DNA of 64,000 bases. It comes from Aselliscus stoliczkanus (taxonomy: Eukaryota > Chordata > Mammalia > Chiroptera > Hipposideridae). The stretch is taken from NCBI GenBank assembly GCA_033961575.1, contig CM066740.1:18513501-18577500 (forward strand), written 5' to 3'. The position numbers and the translations under genes were made by a program. Position 1 is the first letter of the stretch; each line of letters begins with the position of its first letter. Positions 25,061 to 36,641 of this stretch are shown here, piece by piece. The notes under the pieces are model-generated. The model was not told the DNA's origin. It saw nothing but the letters and a program-made list of their open reading frames with translations, and did no database searches.

Positions 25061-26505
25061 AAGATTTTATTAGGGAACTGGGAGAGGGGATCAGTGTAGG
25101 GGAATCAGGGAAGAGGAACAGACAAGTTGCAGTCCTTTTTCGTTCTTCAGTCTAGTTGTGGAGGACGTTGCTTCACTGGTCCATGTTGGTATCTGTGGGA
25201 AGCCGACAGCTTCTTAGTGTCTGACAAAGTCACATTGCCCTGCTCAGCACTGGATATTAGGAGTGCTGCCTTATGGTTGGTCATGTAATATCTCCTGCCT
25301 CTATGAACCCACGTGCCTTTCCTCCTACAGGAGACAATATGTTCACTGCATTTGTGACAAGTTCCTGTGGTTCCCAGATGATAGCTGCCTATGTAAGCCA
25401 ATGACTGGGCAAGATTTCCTAAAAAGGAAACTCCCTAAACAGGCTACAGTCTGAGGGGACCCCTGAACTGAGATATTGGGGACTCAAGCTCCTTGGAAAC
25501 TGAGGCACAGACCTCTGACAATTTAGGCCAAAAAAAGCCTGCCTGTGAGAGGCTGATGCACTTGCCTAAGGGCCCTGCAGTGAAAAGTCTCCTCTGAGGC
25601 CAAAGGTCTCCAGGCCATGAGAGTTCCAGGCAGCTCGCTGACCATGGGGTATGTGAATCAATAGCCTTGTGTGGATTTCTTTGCCTACTGCCTTGTTGCA
25701 GCAACAGATACTGATGCTTTGACTGAGAAAAGGATGCAGCCCTCCATAGGATAGGAGAGGTGTAAGGCCCCCTTTTGATTGCTAGGTATTGTATTTACAT
25801 AGGAATAGATTTTAAATGCTTTTACCCTAAACACAGCCACTCCTAGTCTTTTAGTAATAATTCAAGTATACTCCCTGTGAGTCTAGCTGCTGGAATTTGG
25901 GATAATGGCTAGGTAGTCATGGTAACCACTCTTTAGGAGGTATATAGATAAGTCTATCCTTAAAATAAGATAGTCATGACAAACATTCTTTGGATGATAG
26001 GCAGAGACTGAGTCTGGATCTCATAAAGGTTATCACAGTAAAAGACAAGATAATCCTTTAATGGAAGAGTAAGTCACAGTGCACCCTGGAGAGAGCACTT
26101 ACAGGGGAGTAAAGACTGTGTAAATCCTGGGAACTAGAAACCACCAAGCTCATGTGAAATGCTTTGTGATTGAGGTAATGGTCAAGAGTCCCTATAAAGC
26201 GGACATGTTATTACATTAAAGTGTGACACTCCTGCGAAACTCTTTCGGGTGTCTCTGCTCTCTTTCTTTCTCTCTCTATTCTCTTTTTTTTCCTCGCTGA
26301 CTCCATCCCACCCGAGGGAATCCCTGGTCCTCGTGGGGGCCAGCCCCCCACAGGAATTGTCATTGCGCTCTTCCCAGTGAGGCAGATCAGTCACCAGCCT
26401 CTGGACGGCCACTCATGGTGGTTCTTGGCAGCTCACACCGGCTGCCAGCCACTCACGCTGACTGCAGGCCACTCACTATAGCCTATGGCAGCCCACTGCA
26501 GCAGG
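25061..26505 (-). mobile_element. Long tRNA-derived SINE split by a solo LTR
   Basis: The tail part is 25061-25193 and the body continues at 26359-26505 after the LTR. On the minus strand the copy ends inside the body, so it lacks the tRNA-like head and is a 5'-truncated copy. The two halves join without loss when the LTR and one duplication are removed. Confidence 0.85.
25194..26352 (+). mobile_element. Solo LTR (class II ERV-like) inserted in a SINE
   Basis: The 1159-bp element starts TGTGGGAAG and ends CCCCCCACA, so it has TG...CA ends with a short inverted repeat. It is flanked by GGTATC (25188-25193) and GGAATT (26353-26358), a diverged 6-bp duplication. The interrupted SINE resumes exactly after it. 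A TATA-like CTATAAAGC lies near 26191 and ATTAAA near 26214, followed by a CT-rich stretch, as in U3-R-U5. Six-base duplications are usual for class II (beta-like) ERVs. No internal retroviral sequence remains, so it is a recombined solo LTR. Confidence 0.8.
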
Positions 26506-26614
26506 ATTGCATTCATCACATTTGGAGTTTATATAACATCTCTAAGAAATCCGAAATACTTTGAAACTATTTTTTCCTTTATTCTCACAGCACTATTTTT
26601 GAGTAGACAGGTAA

Positions 26615-26725
26615 GTAACTGTCAAGAGTTGAAGGATTAAATGAGAGAAGGCATACAATGGTGAACTCAGCACAGGGCTTGGTGCACAACAAGTGCTCAT
26701 TAAGTTAGCTCCTTTATTGATATCA
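26615..26725 (+). mobile_element. MIR 3' fragment
   Basis: GGATTAAATGAGAGAAGGCA, then CAGCACAGGGCTTGGTGCAC and CAAGTGCTCATTAAGT. Confidence 0.75.
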
Positions 26726-28689
26726 CTATTGCTATTGACTTTTTGGTAGAACCATGGGCATCATGGTTTCATTATGATGTGTACTTTTCTGAACCCAATA
26801 TATGAAGGCATCAATTATTGGTTGTTCAGGTTCTTTTCGCCACAGGCTTTCAAGTGGTTATCATCAGAATATACTTCCATAGTGAGGCTGTGACAGCATT
26901 AGATTGGCATGCCTAGTCAAGAAGATGGAATACCAGGTTGTAATGAAAGAAAAATTTCCAAAGTGGCACCCAGTCAATTAGATGGTAACGTTGCTACAAG
27001 GGACTCACTTCTAGATCTTTTAATTTGCAACAATGTGGAAATTTTATCTCTGAGTGTCTCAAATTTAGGGATATTTCCCCTTTCTAGGCTTGGTCTTATC
27101 TAATCAGAATGAGATAGAAGTTTCAAAATACAAGGAGATGGAGAACAACTAGGGATGTTATCTTATTTAACTGTCACTTTGTTTATTCATGATCAAATAT
27201 AATGCAAAACAGTCTTCAGATATTACCCACATTGCTTCCAGTTCTCTGTTAAATGTGGATTTTTTGCTGGGTTGCCCAAAACACCAAACGGGTACAATTC
27301 ATTGTTATAAAGGGTGGCCTGAGGGGTTTGCCCACAGCTGAGCTCTCTGAGGAGTGCAGAGTAGAAGAGACATATTTGAACTGTTTTAATACAAAGCAAA
27401 AATTGTGGGCCAGGGCTGACATCCAAGCACAACTATTTCATGTCATCTAAAGCATGCGTGATGCCATCTAATTACAAATTTCTTACCTTGTTGAAGGCAC
27501 TGGGGACCATTTTTATTCTCTCATAGAAACACTTAAAAAGCAAGCAAGCATAGATTTCTAGATAGAGACTTCTGAAAGGAATTTTGGAAACATTACATCT
27601 CCTTTTCCCCTGTTGCAATATGTATACTATTGCTTCTGGGATGGGGCAGGCACTCTTATAGTACCATTCTGAAATCCAATACTCATATGTTATTAATCCC
27701 ATCAGTAACCATGAGAAGGAAGTATTAGCACAGGATGTTAAAATCCCCTGGTTCCTTACGATTTCCCAAAACAGAAGGGAACCACAATCTGACAACAAAA
27801 TACCACTACAGAATCAATTACTAAGTACCAGTGACGTACACGGGCTTTGCCAGGCAAAGAAAGAAAATTTCCAGGTTGTCATCTGAAGACTTAGAACAGG
27901 TTACAGCACATTTCTAAAGCAGAAAGGCTCAGCAGCTTCCAAGAAGAACTACAGTAAGTTCCTTTAAGTGCTTCGCAAAATAGGACCTACTTCAAATTTA
28001 TAGTCCCTTTTCCAAAGGGATTTGATGCAACCTACAATGAAAGGAAATAAATGAAAAATTTTAAAAAAAGAAAGTTCTGATTGAATAAATTTTACTCTGA
28101 GGTTCCTGGCAGCCAAAGGGGAAGAAAGTAAAGAATAATGGGGAGACTGTTAAATCTGGGCCATAAGAATGGTTTCCAGTTTGGCAATCTGCAGCTGTCA
28201 TTTAATGGCAGGGTGGCAGGGACCTTTCTCTTAATGTGTTTTCTTCAGTTATGTTTCCCTATTTAAGAAATGGAGAATAGGAATCTGGAAGAACATTGGG
28301 AGAATTCAAGGAGAAGCTGTGTGTGAAGGAAAACTCAAAAGCATAGTAAAAATGAAGGTGGCTATAACCAAGAGTTTACATTATAAAAAGAAAAAGCATT
28401 TGCTTAAATCAGACACTGTTTTGAGGGTCTGGAACACAGAGGGCACATAACACGTTTGCAGAACCAATGAAAGAAGAAAGGCCAGTTCCCAGATGTTATC
28501 TCTTCAAGCTTGGGTAAATGTTTGGCCACCTTCGTCCACTCCTTCAACAAAGAAATCAGCTCCCAAGCAGCCAAGAAGGGGTCATGCAGTGTTCCTGTAT
28601 GAACTCGACCGCAGGGCTCAACAGGCTTTCAATAACTGCCCAGCAAACCTGCCACGATTGCAAGACAACTTTACCTACCACCCTCCACA
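26726..28689. other. Intergenic, nothing recognised
   Basis: Unique-looking sequence upstream of the L2 and CpG island. It could hold distal promoter elements. No gene. Confidence 0.45.
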
Positions 28690-29130
28690 ATGCCTACTTC
28701 AAGCCTTCCACAATCTCCACTGGCTTAATTCTTCCCTCTTCATATCTGAACTCTAGGAGGTCTTCCCTGACCTGTGCCAAATTAAATCCCCATAATTTAC
28801 ATCACTATACTGGTAGCACCACTTACCTTTTCTGTCAGAGCATCTATCATAGCTCCAAGTTTACATTTATTTGCACCATTATTATTGAACTTATCATCAT
28901 TATTCCTTAATGGCATTATTTGAATTCATTAATTAGATTAATCAAATTAATGATTAAATTATTATTATATTTATTTGCGTAATTATTACATTTATATCAT
29001 CGTGTAGGTGGCTGGCTCCCAGACTAAGTTCCAACACAACAGGGACCTGATTTTTGTTTAACCATGTGTTCCCAGGCCTAACAGTGCTCAACACATAGTA
29101 GGTGCTCAGCTAATATTTGTTAAAATAAAT
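28690..29130 (+). mobile_element. L2 3'-end fragment
   Basis: Contains GGAGGTCTTCCCTGACCTGT and ends ACACATAGTAGGTGCTCAGC followed by TAATATTTG, the L2 3' terminus. It lies immediately upstream of the CpG island. Confidence 0.8.
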
Positions 29131-29176
29131 CAGTATTCCTGACGCTTAGAACTCCCGTCTAGCGGCGCCGGAGGCC

Positions 29177-29182
29177 CACGTG
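29177..29182. promoter_or_regulatory. CACGTG E-box at the CpG-island edge
   Basis: This is a palindromic CACGTG about 710 bp upstream of the start codon. It is the canonical MYC/MAX or USF site. JPO2 is a known MYC partner, so feedback is conceivable, but a 6-bp match is weak evidence. Confidence 0.25.
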
Positions 29183-29506
29183 TACAATGCATAGTATAGC
29201 AAAGGCCGTCTAAAGGTCCAGGGGGGTTTGCAACTTCCCACTCCGGGCCTTGGTGAACAAACTTGAGTTGCCTGTTTTGCAAATTGAACTCGGTAGCGAG
29301 AAGTTTGGGGAGGCGGCACAACCTCGCCCTTGACAACAAAACAAGACGAGCTCTAAAGCAGCCCCAAAATGCTTTTCCTACATTGGAAACACTGATTGCT
29401 GCACAGATTCGTGCTCCAGGGCACAACCTGGATTAAACCCTGCAAACATCCCGCGCGTGTAGCAGGGCGTGCCAGCTGGAGGCTGCGCCGGGACTGCCCC
29501 CTCTCA

Positions 29507-29522
29507 TTTCTCCCGCGCGAAA
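29507..29522 (+). promoter_or_regulatory. E2F-like site in the CDCA7L promoter
   Basis: The sequence TTTCTCCCGCGCGAAA contains the core GCGCGAAA, a perfect E2F half-site, with an inverted TTTC arm. It lies about 370 bp upstream of the start codon in the CpG island. The CDCA7/CDCA7L family is cell-cycle regulated, so this fits, but occupancy is inference. Confidence 0.45.
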
Positions 29523-29887
29523 CCGGGCTGGACGGCTCCACTCCCTCCCTTCGCTGCAGGGGGGGCCCCGGCACCCCCACACTGGCAGCCGCCTCCGGGT
29601 GCGCCCATCTGCAGTCCCCCTCTTGCGCCTCCTGCAAAACGAAGTTCCCTGGTCGTGAAGGTTGGGTCTGTGGCCCGAGCCTCGCGGCCTAGCGTGGCAG
29701 CGCCAAGTGGGCGGCGCCGCGCGCTCCCCCTGTCCCAGGCGCCGAGTGCGCCCCTCCCTTGGCCCGCCGGAGCTCCGGGCGCAGCGCGCGGGCTGCGCGG
29801 CCGCGGGCGTTCTCCGTGCGCCGGACCCGTGGCGAGCTAGGCTCCGGTGGCCGCGTGCTAGCAGGAGGCCGGATGCTCGCTGGAAGA

Positions 29888-29911
29888 ATGGAGTTGGCGA
29901 CTCGCTCCCAG
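29888..29911 (+). CDS. CDCA7L: CDCA7L exon 1 (coding part)
   Basis: This coding exon gives MELATRSQ and ends in CAG before GTGAGG, a strong donor at 29912. CDCA7L (cell division cycle associated 7-like; JPO2, R1, RAM2) is a nuclear protein that binds MYC and LEDGF/p75 and has a C-terminal cysteine-rich zinc-finger domain. That domain is outside this window. The start at 29888 has A at -3 and G at +4, a good Kozak context, and matches the N-terminus I recall for the family. An in-frame ATG 15 nt upstream (29873) has a poor context and would add five residues. The frame stays open upstream without a nearby stop, so only context and homology set the start. Phase 0 joins exon 2 cleanly (SQ then IPKE). 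Confidence 0.88.
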
Positions 29912-30350
29912 GTGAGGGTCCGGCCGCTCGTCGCAGCCCCCGCAACCCCTACGGCCTGCCTTCCCTTTGCTCCCGGCCTTCCTCCCCGCCTTGGGCTGGA
30001 AACATGGCCCTTGGCCGCAGCGTTGTGGAGCGGGCGCGCCCAGCCCCGCGAACCCTGGAGCGGGCGCGCCCTGCAGGTGTGCGCAGTGGGTCACTGTGGT
30101 GCCCGCTGACCCGGAGCGCCTGGGCCCCTCCGCGCTGCAACGCTGGCCTCTGTTCCGGGTGGGTGCCCAGGGGTCGCAGGCCGGGGCGCTGCAGCCCGGA
30201 GCCCCAGGAGTGGATGCATTTCGAGGGGAGGCAGCTGGGGCGCAGCGTTTGCATTTGTTGCGCTCTTGGACCCGGGCAGAGGGTGAAAAACGTTTCTGTT
30301 GCGCGCCCCCTACTTTCTCCGGGAATTGGCACAGAGATAAGGGAGTTTAA

Positions 30351-33300
30351 GAAAAGTGTAATGTTTCTAAAAAGCCAACAACCAAAAAACACACAAAAAA
30401 AACAAAAACCAGTCGAGAGTCAGACAATTCGACTTGGAAAATGGAGTTTTAAAGGAATTGCCCTTGTATGTGTTCTAGAACTTTTGTCAATGTTTTCCAA
30501 GGAATTTGCAACCACTTGGGGCGGAGTGGGGGTGGGGATAGCAACGTCATTAGGCCAAATTAAAAAACAAAAAGCCTGAAGATCCCAAACCGCATACACA
30601 GCACGACCCCAATTAACGCGTTAGGGTCTTAACTAGGTTTTAAAAATCACATTAACAAACACTTGAACGTAAGTTCCCCGATGTTTCAGTGGATGCAGGG
30701 AATGTGTACGTTGCTTCAGTTTCCTTTTTCCTTTTTAAAAGCTTTTCTCTACTTTCTAGTAATGAATATACATATTTTTTTCAGAGATAAGCAATAAACG
30801 TTTTCAAAGGAACTAAAAATAAAACTTGTAGAAGGGGAAGGAAACAGCTTGTGGGAGCCTGAGAGAGGCTTTGTGTGAGGGTTGGGTTTTTCTTGCTTTT
30901 GTGAACGCCTCTGACTCACTTGCTTCCACCTTACCTTGGACTGGTGTTTACCTCTTTTCTCCACCTGGGTGCTGGACTTGGTGTTGGGAGACGAGAAACG
31001 TCCTGCACAAAGCTTCCGGGTGGCCAGTGGTGCCTGAGCCCAGGCCGCTGTCACCTGCCTGGATCCAGCGGCAGACTGTAGGTAGAGCCACTAATGGTCG
31101 CTTTGGCCATTTAGTGATTTCTGAAAGGCTTCCTAAAAGTGGATAATAGGGAGAAGACTGTTGTGGGTGTTTATAAGAAAGAGTATTATTTTTAAATTTC
31201 TGCAGTTAGGGGAGGTATTAAAAGCAAAGAAAACAAACACTCGAGATTAAGGAGTGAGACAGGGTTAGATTTTTTTTTTTTCCTGCCACTTTACCTTGTA
31301 TGATTAGTATCCTATGCTTCTAGGAAGTTAGTCTCTCCAGGGCTTTCCAGAAGGAGCTTTGAGCCCCTCGTGAATTTCATCAGCAGATATATCTTGAAAA
31401 TGTATTGCTTCTAAAACCTGTTTTTGGCTGGATCGCATTTCCACGGCTTATACACATAGTCCATGCTTAGGAAGTTCAAAATGTCTCAGAATACCTGTAG
31501 TTGAAAGCAAATTGTCCTGTCAAGTAATAAGGCTAAATTTTGGTAGCTCTCAAGTGTTAAATAAACTATTTACCAATGTGGGGGTAACCCACAAATAATA
31601 TCCAACCCATTATGCACCAATTAGGGCAAATTACTATATGGAAGATGATCAGGTGTTTTATGTTTTTTTTTCTTTCCTTAAGATCTCCTAATTGGCAATG
31701 CAAATTAAGATGTGTGATGATTTTTCCAGGGGAAATGTTCCTGTTCATCATAATTTAAATGTGAGCTGATTATAGTCTCTTTAATTTAAATTAGGGGAGA
31801 GTGGTTCTATGGGGTGGGCAGGTGACTGCAGATAAGGGCACTTAATGAACATTTCAGACACAGCAAGATCTTAAATTCGTGTGGTTCTACGCTGTGGCCC
31901 AGCCTTATGAATAAAGCATTAGTGCACGCAGAATAAGGCTCAGCTCAGTGTGCAGTGGGTTTTAATCTCACACTCAGTAAGTACAATTTCCATCCCTTGG
32001 GAAGTGCAGAGCTGGAAGGGGTTCCAGCAAAGCAGCTTAGGCCTGATGTTATGAGTTATGATGTTATGAGGGAAATAGGCGGGGAGGAGAAGAGAAGACA
32101 CTCATTTGAACCCTCAACTCCTTTCCAGCCTCTGTTTTTGAGGCTTCACCGGTATGTCGGATTTGGTATCTTCTGACAGTGATCACACCTTGCGTGGACT
32201 GTAGTGGACTGACCACTGTGTCTTTGTGCTTTCATACCGAATGACAGGAATAACACCCAGGAAAGGCAAGGACCTGGTCCCTTACTGAGAGTTCTCAGTG
32301 CAACTCATAGGAGCTGGAGAATGAGACTGCCTCCGCTTCCTAACAGAGAAACTGGGGGAGATCCTGAATGTTGGTGTGGTCCTTGTAACTCCCTTCTCAG
32401 TGCAGGTTGGACCCTTAGAGAAGGAAATGATGCTGAATGCTCTCATGAATATGCATGCAGCATGCTGTTGAAGGAGTAAAGGGGGATTTTTTTTGGATAT
32501 TGACCTCATAGCTACAGAGTGTGTGCCCATCTGATCCTGTGGCTTAAAGTGTGTCCCCAGAGCCCCAAAACCTAATCACAGAGGGGGGGGTCACTTGTGA
32601 CTCTTGGAAGGACAGCACAATGATTTGCCACTTTACTAGCCCATTATTTAAAAGGCCACTTGGCCATTATTTGGATGTATTACAGTTGCATCCGTTGAAA
32701 AGCTGAATTTTTAGTGATCAGAAGAAACCTCAGAGAACACAGGACAGAAAACAGAGGTAATTACGTGACTTAAAACAATTTATGAATGTTATAGTAAATT
32801 AATGAAAAAAGATGAGTAAAGCCATTTGAAAAGCATAGCCCAGGCTTGTTCGTTTTAAAGGGCTTTTGAGACTTCTCCTTTATCCATAGGCATTCACTTT
32901 TGAGTTATAGTTAAGCATTTTTACATCCAGGATACAGTTTTGGTTTAGAAAGACTTACAGCTTTATTTCCCAAAGTGAAGTTGATACAGGCTACTTGGGG
33001 GAAGGATAGAGATAAGAAAATATTAGTGGGACCATTTTGTTTTTGTTTATGAAAAGCAGTTGTTTCTGAATGTTTTAAACTAGTACCATATAGAGGCATA
33101 TTTGGTAAAAGTCACTGACACAGAAGTTTGTCTTCCATAGTAATAAATGCTAGTACCCTGTATGCAGTGCAAAAATATGCCATGGAGCCAGAATTTGCGT
33201 TCAAATAGTTGATGTTTTCTGTGTTTATTTTCCCCCCCATAATCCTCTGATGACAGAGGTTCCCTTCCTGGGTTAGTCCGTGTATCAGATGTTCTTTGAG

Positions 33301-34269
33301 CACGAACCGTGCTAGGTGTTCGGTAAGTTACAGTGGAAGAGAAGACCCTGCCTCTTCTACCTTTGCCAGAGCCTCGCTGGGTCCTCCTCTGTGCTGTGGA
33401 GACTTAGGAGGGCTTTGGTTTGAGGAGTGGGAGACATTAAGAGCCATCATTCCCAACCTGCTGCCCTGCACCGCCACCACCCCACCACCTCAAGGAAACT
33501 ATGGCTTCCTTTTAAAAGGCCCGCTGTGCTAGGGAATTCAAGTTATCAGATTTAATCCTCACTGTGGTTTTGTGAAGTAGGTTGTGTTGTCTGCATGTTA
33601 GAGATAAAGCAGAACTGAGTAATTTGCTTCGGGCAACCCAGCAGGGAAGAAGCTGAGCCCAGATTCTGTCTCCAGAGCCCTCGCCTGACTCTGGACACTG
33701 GAATCACAGGACCCTGGCAGGTTACCAGACTTCCACTAAAATAATTTTATGAGGCTAGAAACCTTTGCTCAAGTTACAGTGCCCCTGAGATGATCAAGGA
33801 CATGCCAGGTATCATGGACTATTTAAATATTAGGGAATGTCAGCATGTCTGGTTTTCTCATGATACCTTTGCTCCCCCCTCTAGCCAGGAGGGCTTGGGT
33901 ATTACCAGTCGTTGGGCTGGTTCTTTTTTTTGGGAACTGGCCAGATTATGTTTTGGACAGAATTCCTTGGATACTGTGTGTAAAAGGCAGCTTTGGAATA
34001 TGAATAAGATCTACAAAGCTCTTACATAACAATGATCTGTACATGAATTTTGTATTGTACGAGTAGGATATGATAAGCTGAAAAGGAAAACAGACCTTGA
34101 ACTATTGCTACTGTCAGTGTCAGTTTCTAAAGATTTTCTATCCAGTCGCTGTATTTCAGTCACCATTTTTGCATAACTTTTATAGTATGATTGCTATGTA
34201 AATTCTTTAGCATTGTCAATACGATTTTTCTTCTGAGTAACTTGGAGGTTTTTTATCGTTTCGTTTTTG
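30351..34269. other. Intron 1 proximal part, few recent repeats
   Basis: Almost 4 kb with only one MIR and no young SINE or L1, unlike the rest of intron 1. An AT-rich block at 31.56-31.80 kb has an octamer ATGCAAAT (31698-31705) and several TAATT-type homeodomain cores, compatible with an enhancer. Confidence 0.4.
33540..33700 (-). mobile_element. MIR fragment
   Basis: ATCAGATTTAATCCTCACTG through AGTAATTTGCTTCGGGCAAC is MIR in antisense orientation. Confidence 0.72.
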
Positions 34270-34443
34270 TTTTTGTTTTTTGGGGGCGGAACAGTGTGTT
34301 TTTCCAGGACCCATCAGCTCTAAGTCAGGCAGTTGTTTCGGTATAGTTGTGGAGGGCACAACTCAGTGGCCCATGTGGGAATTGAACCGGCAACCTTGGT
34401 GTTATGAGCCTGCGCTCTAACCACCTGAGCTAACTAGCTGCTC
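34270..34443 (-). mobile_element. VES-like SINE
   Basis: Reverse-oriented tRNA-derived SINE. The tRNA-like head (complement of ACCACCTGAGCTAACTAGC) is at the right, and the tail motif CAGTGTGTTTTTCCAGGACC is at the left. It is a different family from the GGCCGGCC-headed SINE. Confidence 0.82.
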
Positions 34444-35282
34444 CAATGGTTTCCACTTTTAATGATTAGTGTTTAATTGAGTAGGTGTATATTTTATGTG
34501 TTAATTTTCTGTTGAAAATATTTTATTAAAGGAATTTTGCAGTGAGTGTCTTGGAGTGGTATGTACCTGATGCTTTGTGTTGGGAATCCACATGATTTAA
34601 TTACTGTTTCTTTATCATGTACTTACTCCCTTGTAAAGGGAATGTGCCTGATTTTCAGTGGATGGGAACTCCAGGCACATTGTTTTCCCTTTTTGTTGTA
34701 TTATTTGAGAGAAAGCAGTGTTTGCGCAGGTTAGAACCAGAGCTCATGATCACTGGACTAGAACAATGATTCTCTTCTTCCTGAACTTAGCACACCTGGC
34801 AGAATGTTTTTCTTTGGACGGAAGTGGAGAGTAGTCCTAAAGGTGTGTTCTTTACCACACCAGATTTGTGTAGAAAACCAAAAAACACATGAATATGCTC
34901 ATAGATGCATAGACGAGGAGCCTGTGGACTGGGCTGCCCTGGAATTTGTGCATGTTGGTCACGTGGATGTGGAAAGCAGAGATAACCTGCCCTGAGCTCC
35001 TCATCTCACAGTGAGTGTCGTTTAAAAAGAGAGTCCTTTTCGGGTCTTGCTTATTTGAACTATAAGTTGTCTCCTAGATAGCATTCCTAAAGGTTGGATG
35101 TTGAAAGGTCAAACAGTAGGTTCACCCATTCTAAAAGCGTTTCCTAAGAGAAAAAAAAAAAAGCATTTCTGAACTGGGTGCTGGTTATAATGGGTGGGTA
35201 CGGTTTGTAAAACTGCACCAGGCTGTACACTGAAGATAGTGCACTTTTCTGGTTGCATGTTGCCCTTAAAACATTTACAAAA

Positions 35283-35586
35283 AATAGGGGCAGCTGGCTG
35301 GCTCAGTTGGTTAGAGCGCCTGCTCTTAATAACTAGGCTGCCGGTTCAATTCCTGCATGGGACGGTGGGCTGCATTTCCCCCCCGACACAACTAGATTGA
35401 AAGCAGCGACTGGACTTGGAGCTGAGCTGCGCCCTCCACAGCTAAGATTGAAGGACAACAACTTGACTTGGAGCTGATGGGTCCTGGAAAAAACACATTG
35501 TTCCCGGAAAAAACACATCGTTCCCCAATAAAGTTAAAAGAAAAACAAACAAAAATGTTAAAATGCAATATTAAAAAAACAAACAA
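35283..35586 (+). mobile_element. VES-like SINE, sense copy
   Basis: Its head GGCTGGCTCAGTTGGTTAGA and B-box GGTTCAATTCC are tRNA-like. The tail has a duplicated CGTTCC/AAAAAACACAT motif and AATAAA. It is flanked by AAAACATTTACAAAA (35268-35282 and 35587-35601). Confidence 0.9.
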
Positions 35587-36092
35587 AAAACATTTACAAA
35601 ATAGCATTTTGAATCCCTAAGTATTAGTTCTAAAGCCTGTGCTTTCAGACAGCATAGGTTACGAGGGGTGACACATTCCCAGGTGCCTCGTGTCCTGCCA
35701 TTTGTACCAGTATCCTCAGGACTGGGCATGGTCCAGGGATCCCTTCCTACGGACTTCCTCTGCTGTTCCCCCAAACCTGCCATAGCCACAGCACAGTTGT
35801 TTGTGAAGGACCCGGCATTAATAGGTATTAGATACTGTTGAATTTTTTAAAAGACGGTGTAGGGCTGTCAGTGTGTAGTGAGTGGAAGTATGAGTTATGA
35901 CAGGGTGGGACTTCGTGTAGCAGGGCTTCTCGAATTTTTCTGTGGGACTAACAGTGGGGCCAGTTTGTGCCTGCCCCAGAGGCCTGCAGGTGTAGAGCCC
36001 CACCCTGCCTGTGCAGGAGGCTTTCTCGCCAATCTCCAGTTGTGTCTTTAAAAAGCATGATTATTTTGCATTCTTTACCATGTAACATTTTT

Positions 36093-36641
36093 TTTTTTTT
36101 AAAGATTTTATTGGGGGAAATGGGGAAGGGGAACAGCGTTAGGGAATTGGAGAAGGAGGACAGCCAAGTTGTCCTTCAGTCTTAGTTGTGGAGGGCGCAG
36201 CTAGCTCAGCTCCCAAGTCCAGCCGCTGGTAGGCTGCCCGTGGGCAGCTCAGCTCCAGGTGCCATGTTCAGTCTTAGTTTCAGGTGGGTGTAGCCCACCA
36301 TCCCATGTGGGAGTTAGAGTCAAACTGGAAGCCTTATTTCTAAGAGCACAGGCTCTAACCGCTGAGCCATCCTGCTGCCCTTCGGCAGCTCAGGGCAGCT
36401 CAGCTCAAGGTGCCGTGTTCAATATTACTTGAAGGGGGGCGTAGCCCACCATCCCATGCGGGAGTCAAACCAGCAACCTTGTTAGGAGCACGTACTCTCA
36501 TCAGCTGAACCATCCTGCCACCTGTTGGTAGCTCAGCAGCAGCTCAGCTCTGGTGCAGCTCACTGGCCTATGTGGGAATTGAACTGGTGACCTTGTTGCA
36601 CAGAGTTTGCACTCTTAACCAACTGAGCCATTTGGCCAGCC
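36093..36641 (-). mobile_element. Trimeric VES-like SINE
   Basis: A 549-bp single insertion flanked by CCATGTAACATTTTT (ending 36092, and 36642-36656). On the minus strand it carries three successive tRNA-like heads, each with A-box- and B-box-like sequence (right to left, about 36560-36641, 36400-36530 and 36270-36390), and then one tail. The single outer duplication shows it inserted as one unit. Confidence 0.85.

Larger units (their letters stand above)
29140..30350 (+). promoter_or_regulatory. CDCA7L: CpG-island promoter of CDCA7L
   Basis: This is the only long GC-rich, CpG-dense stretch in the window, starting just after an L2 3' end and fading into AT-rich intron 1. It surrounds the exon 1 start codon at 29888, so it is the promoter and 5'UTR region. 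No TATA box is evident near the start codon. A GC box (GGGCGG, 29709-29714), an E2F-like site and a CACGTG E-box are visible. The transcription start cannot be placed from sequence alone; somewhere within a few hundred bases upstream of 29888 is likely. Long open frames on both strands here are a by-product of high GC. Confidence 0.85.

Noticed and set aside
28493..28910. Possible small gene near 28.5-28.9 kb
   Set aside because: The frames overlap the L2 3' region and have no recognisable domain or splice context.
29433..29945. 170-residue minus-strand open frame in the CpG island
   Set aside because: High GC makes long stop-free frames. It has no recognisable domain and lies over the CDCA7L promoter. 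An antisense transcript is possible but unsupported.
29662..30579. 305-residue + strand open frame in the CpG island
   Set aside because: It is out of frame with the CDCA7L start and crosses the exon 1 donor. A GC-driven frame with low-complexity Arg/Pro/Ala content.
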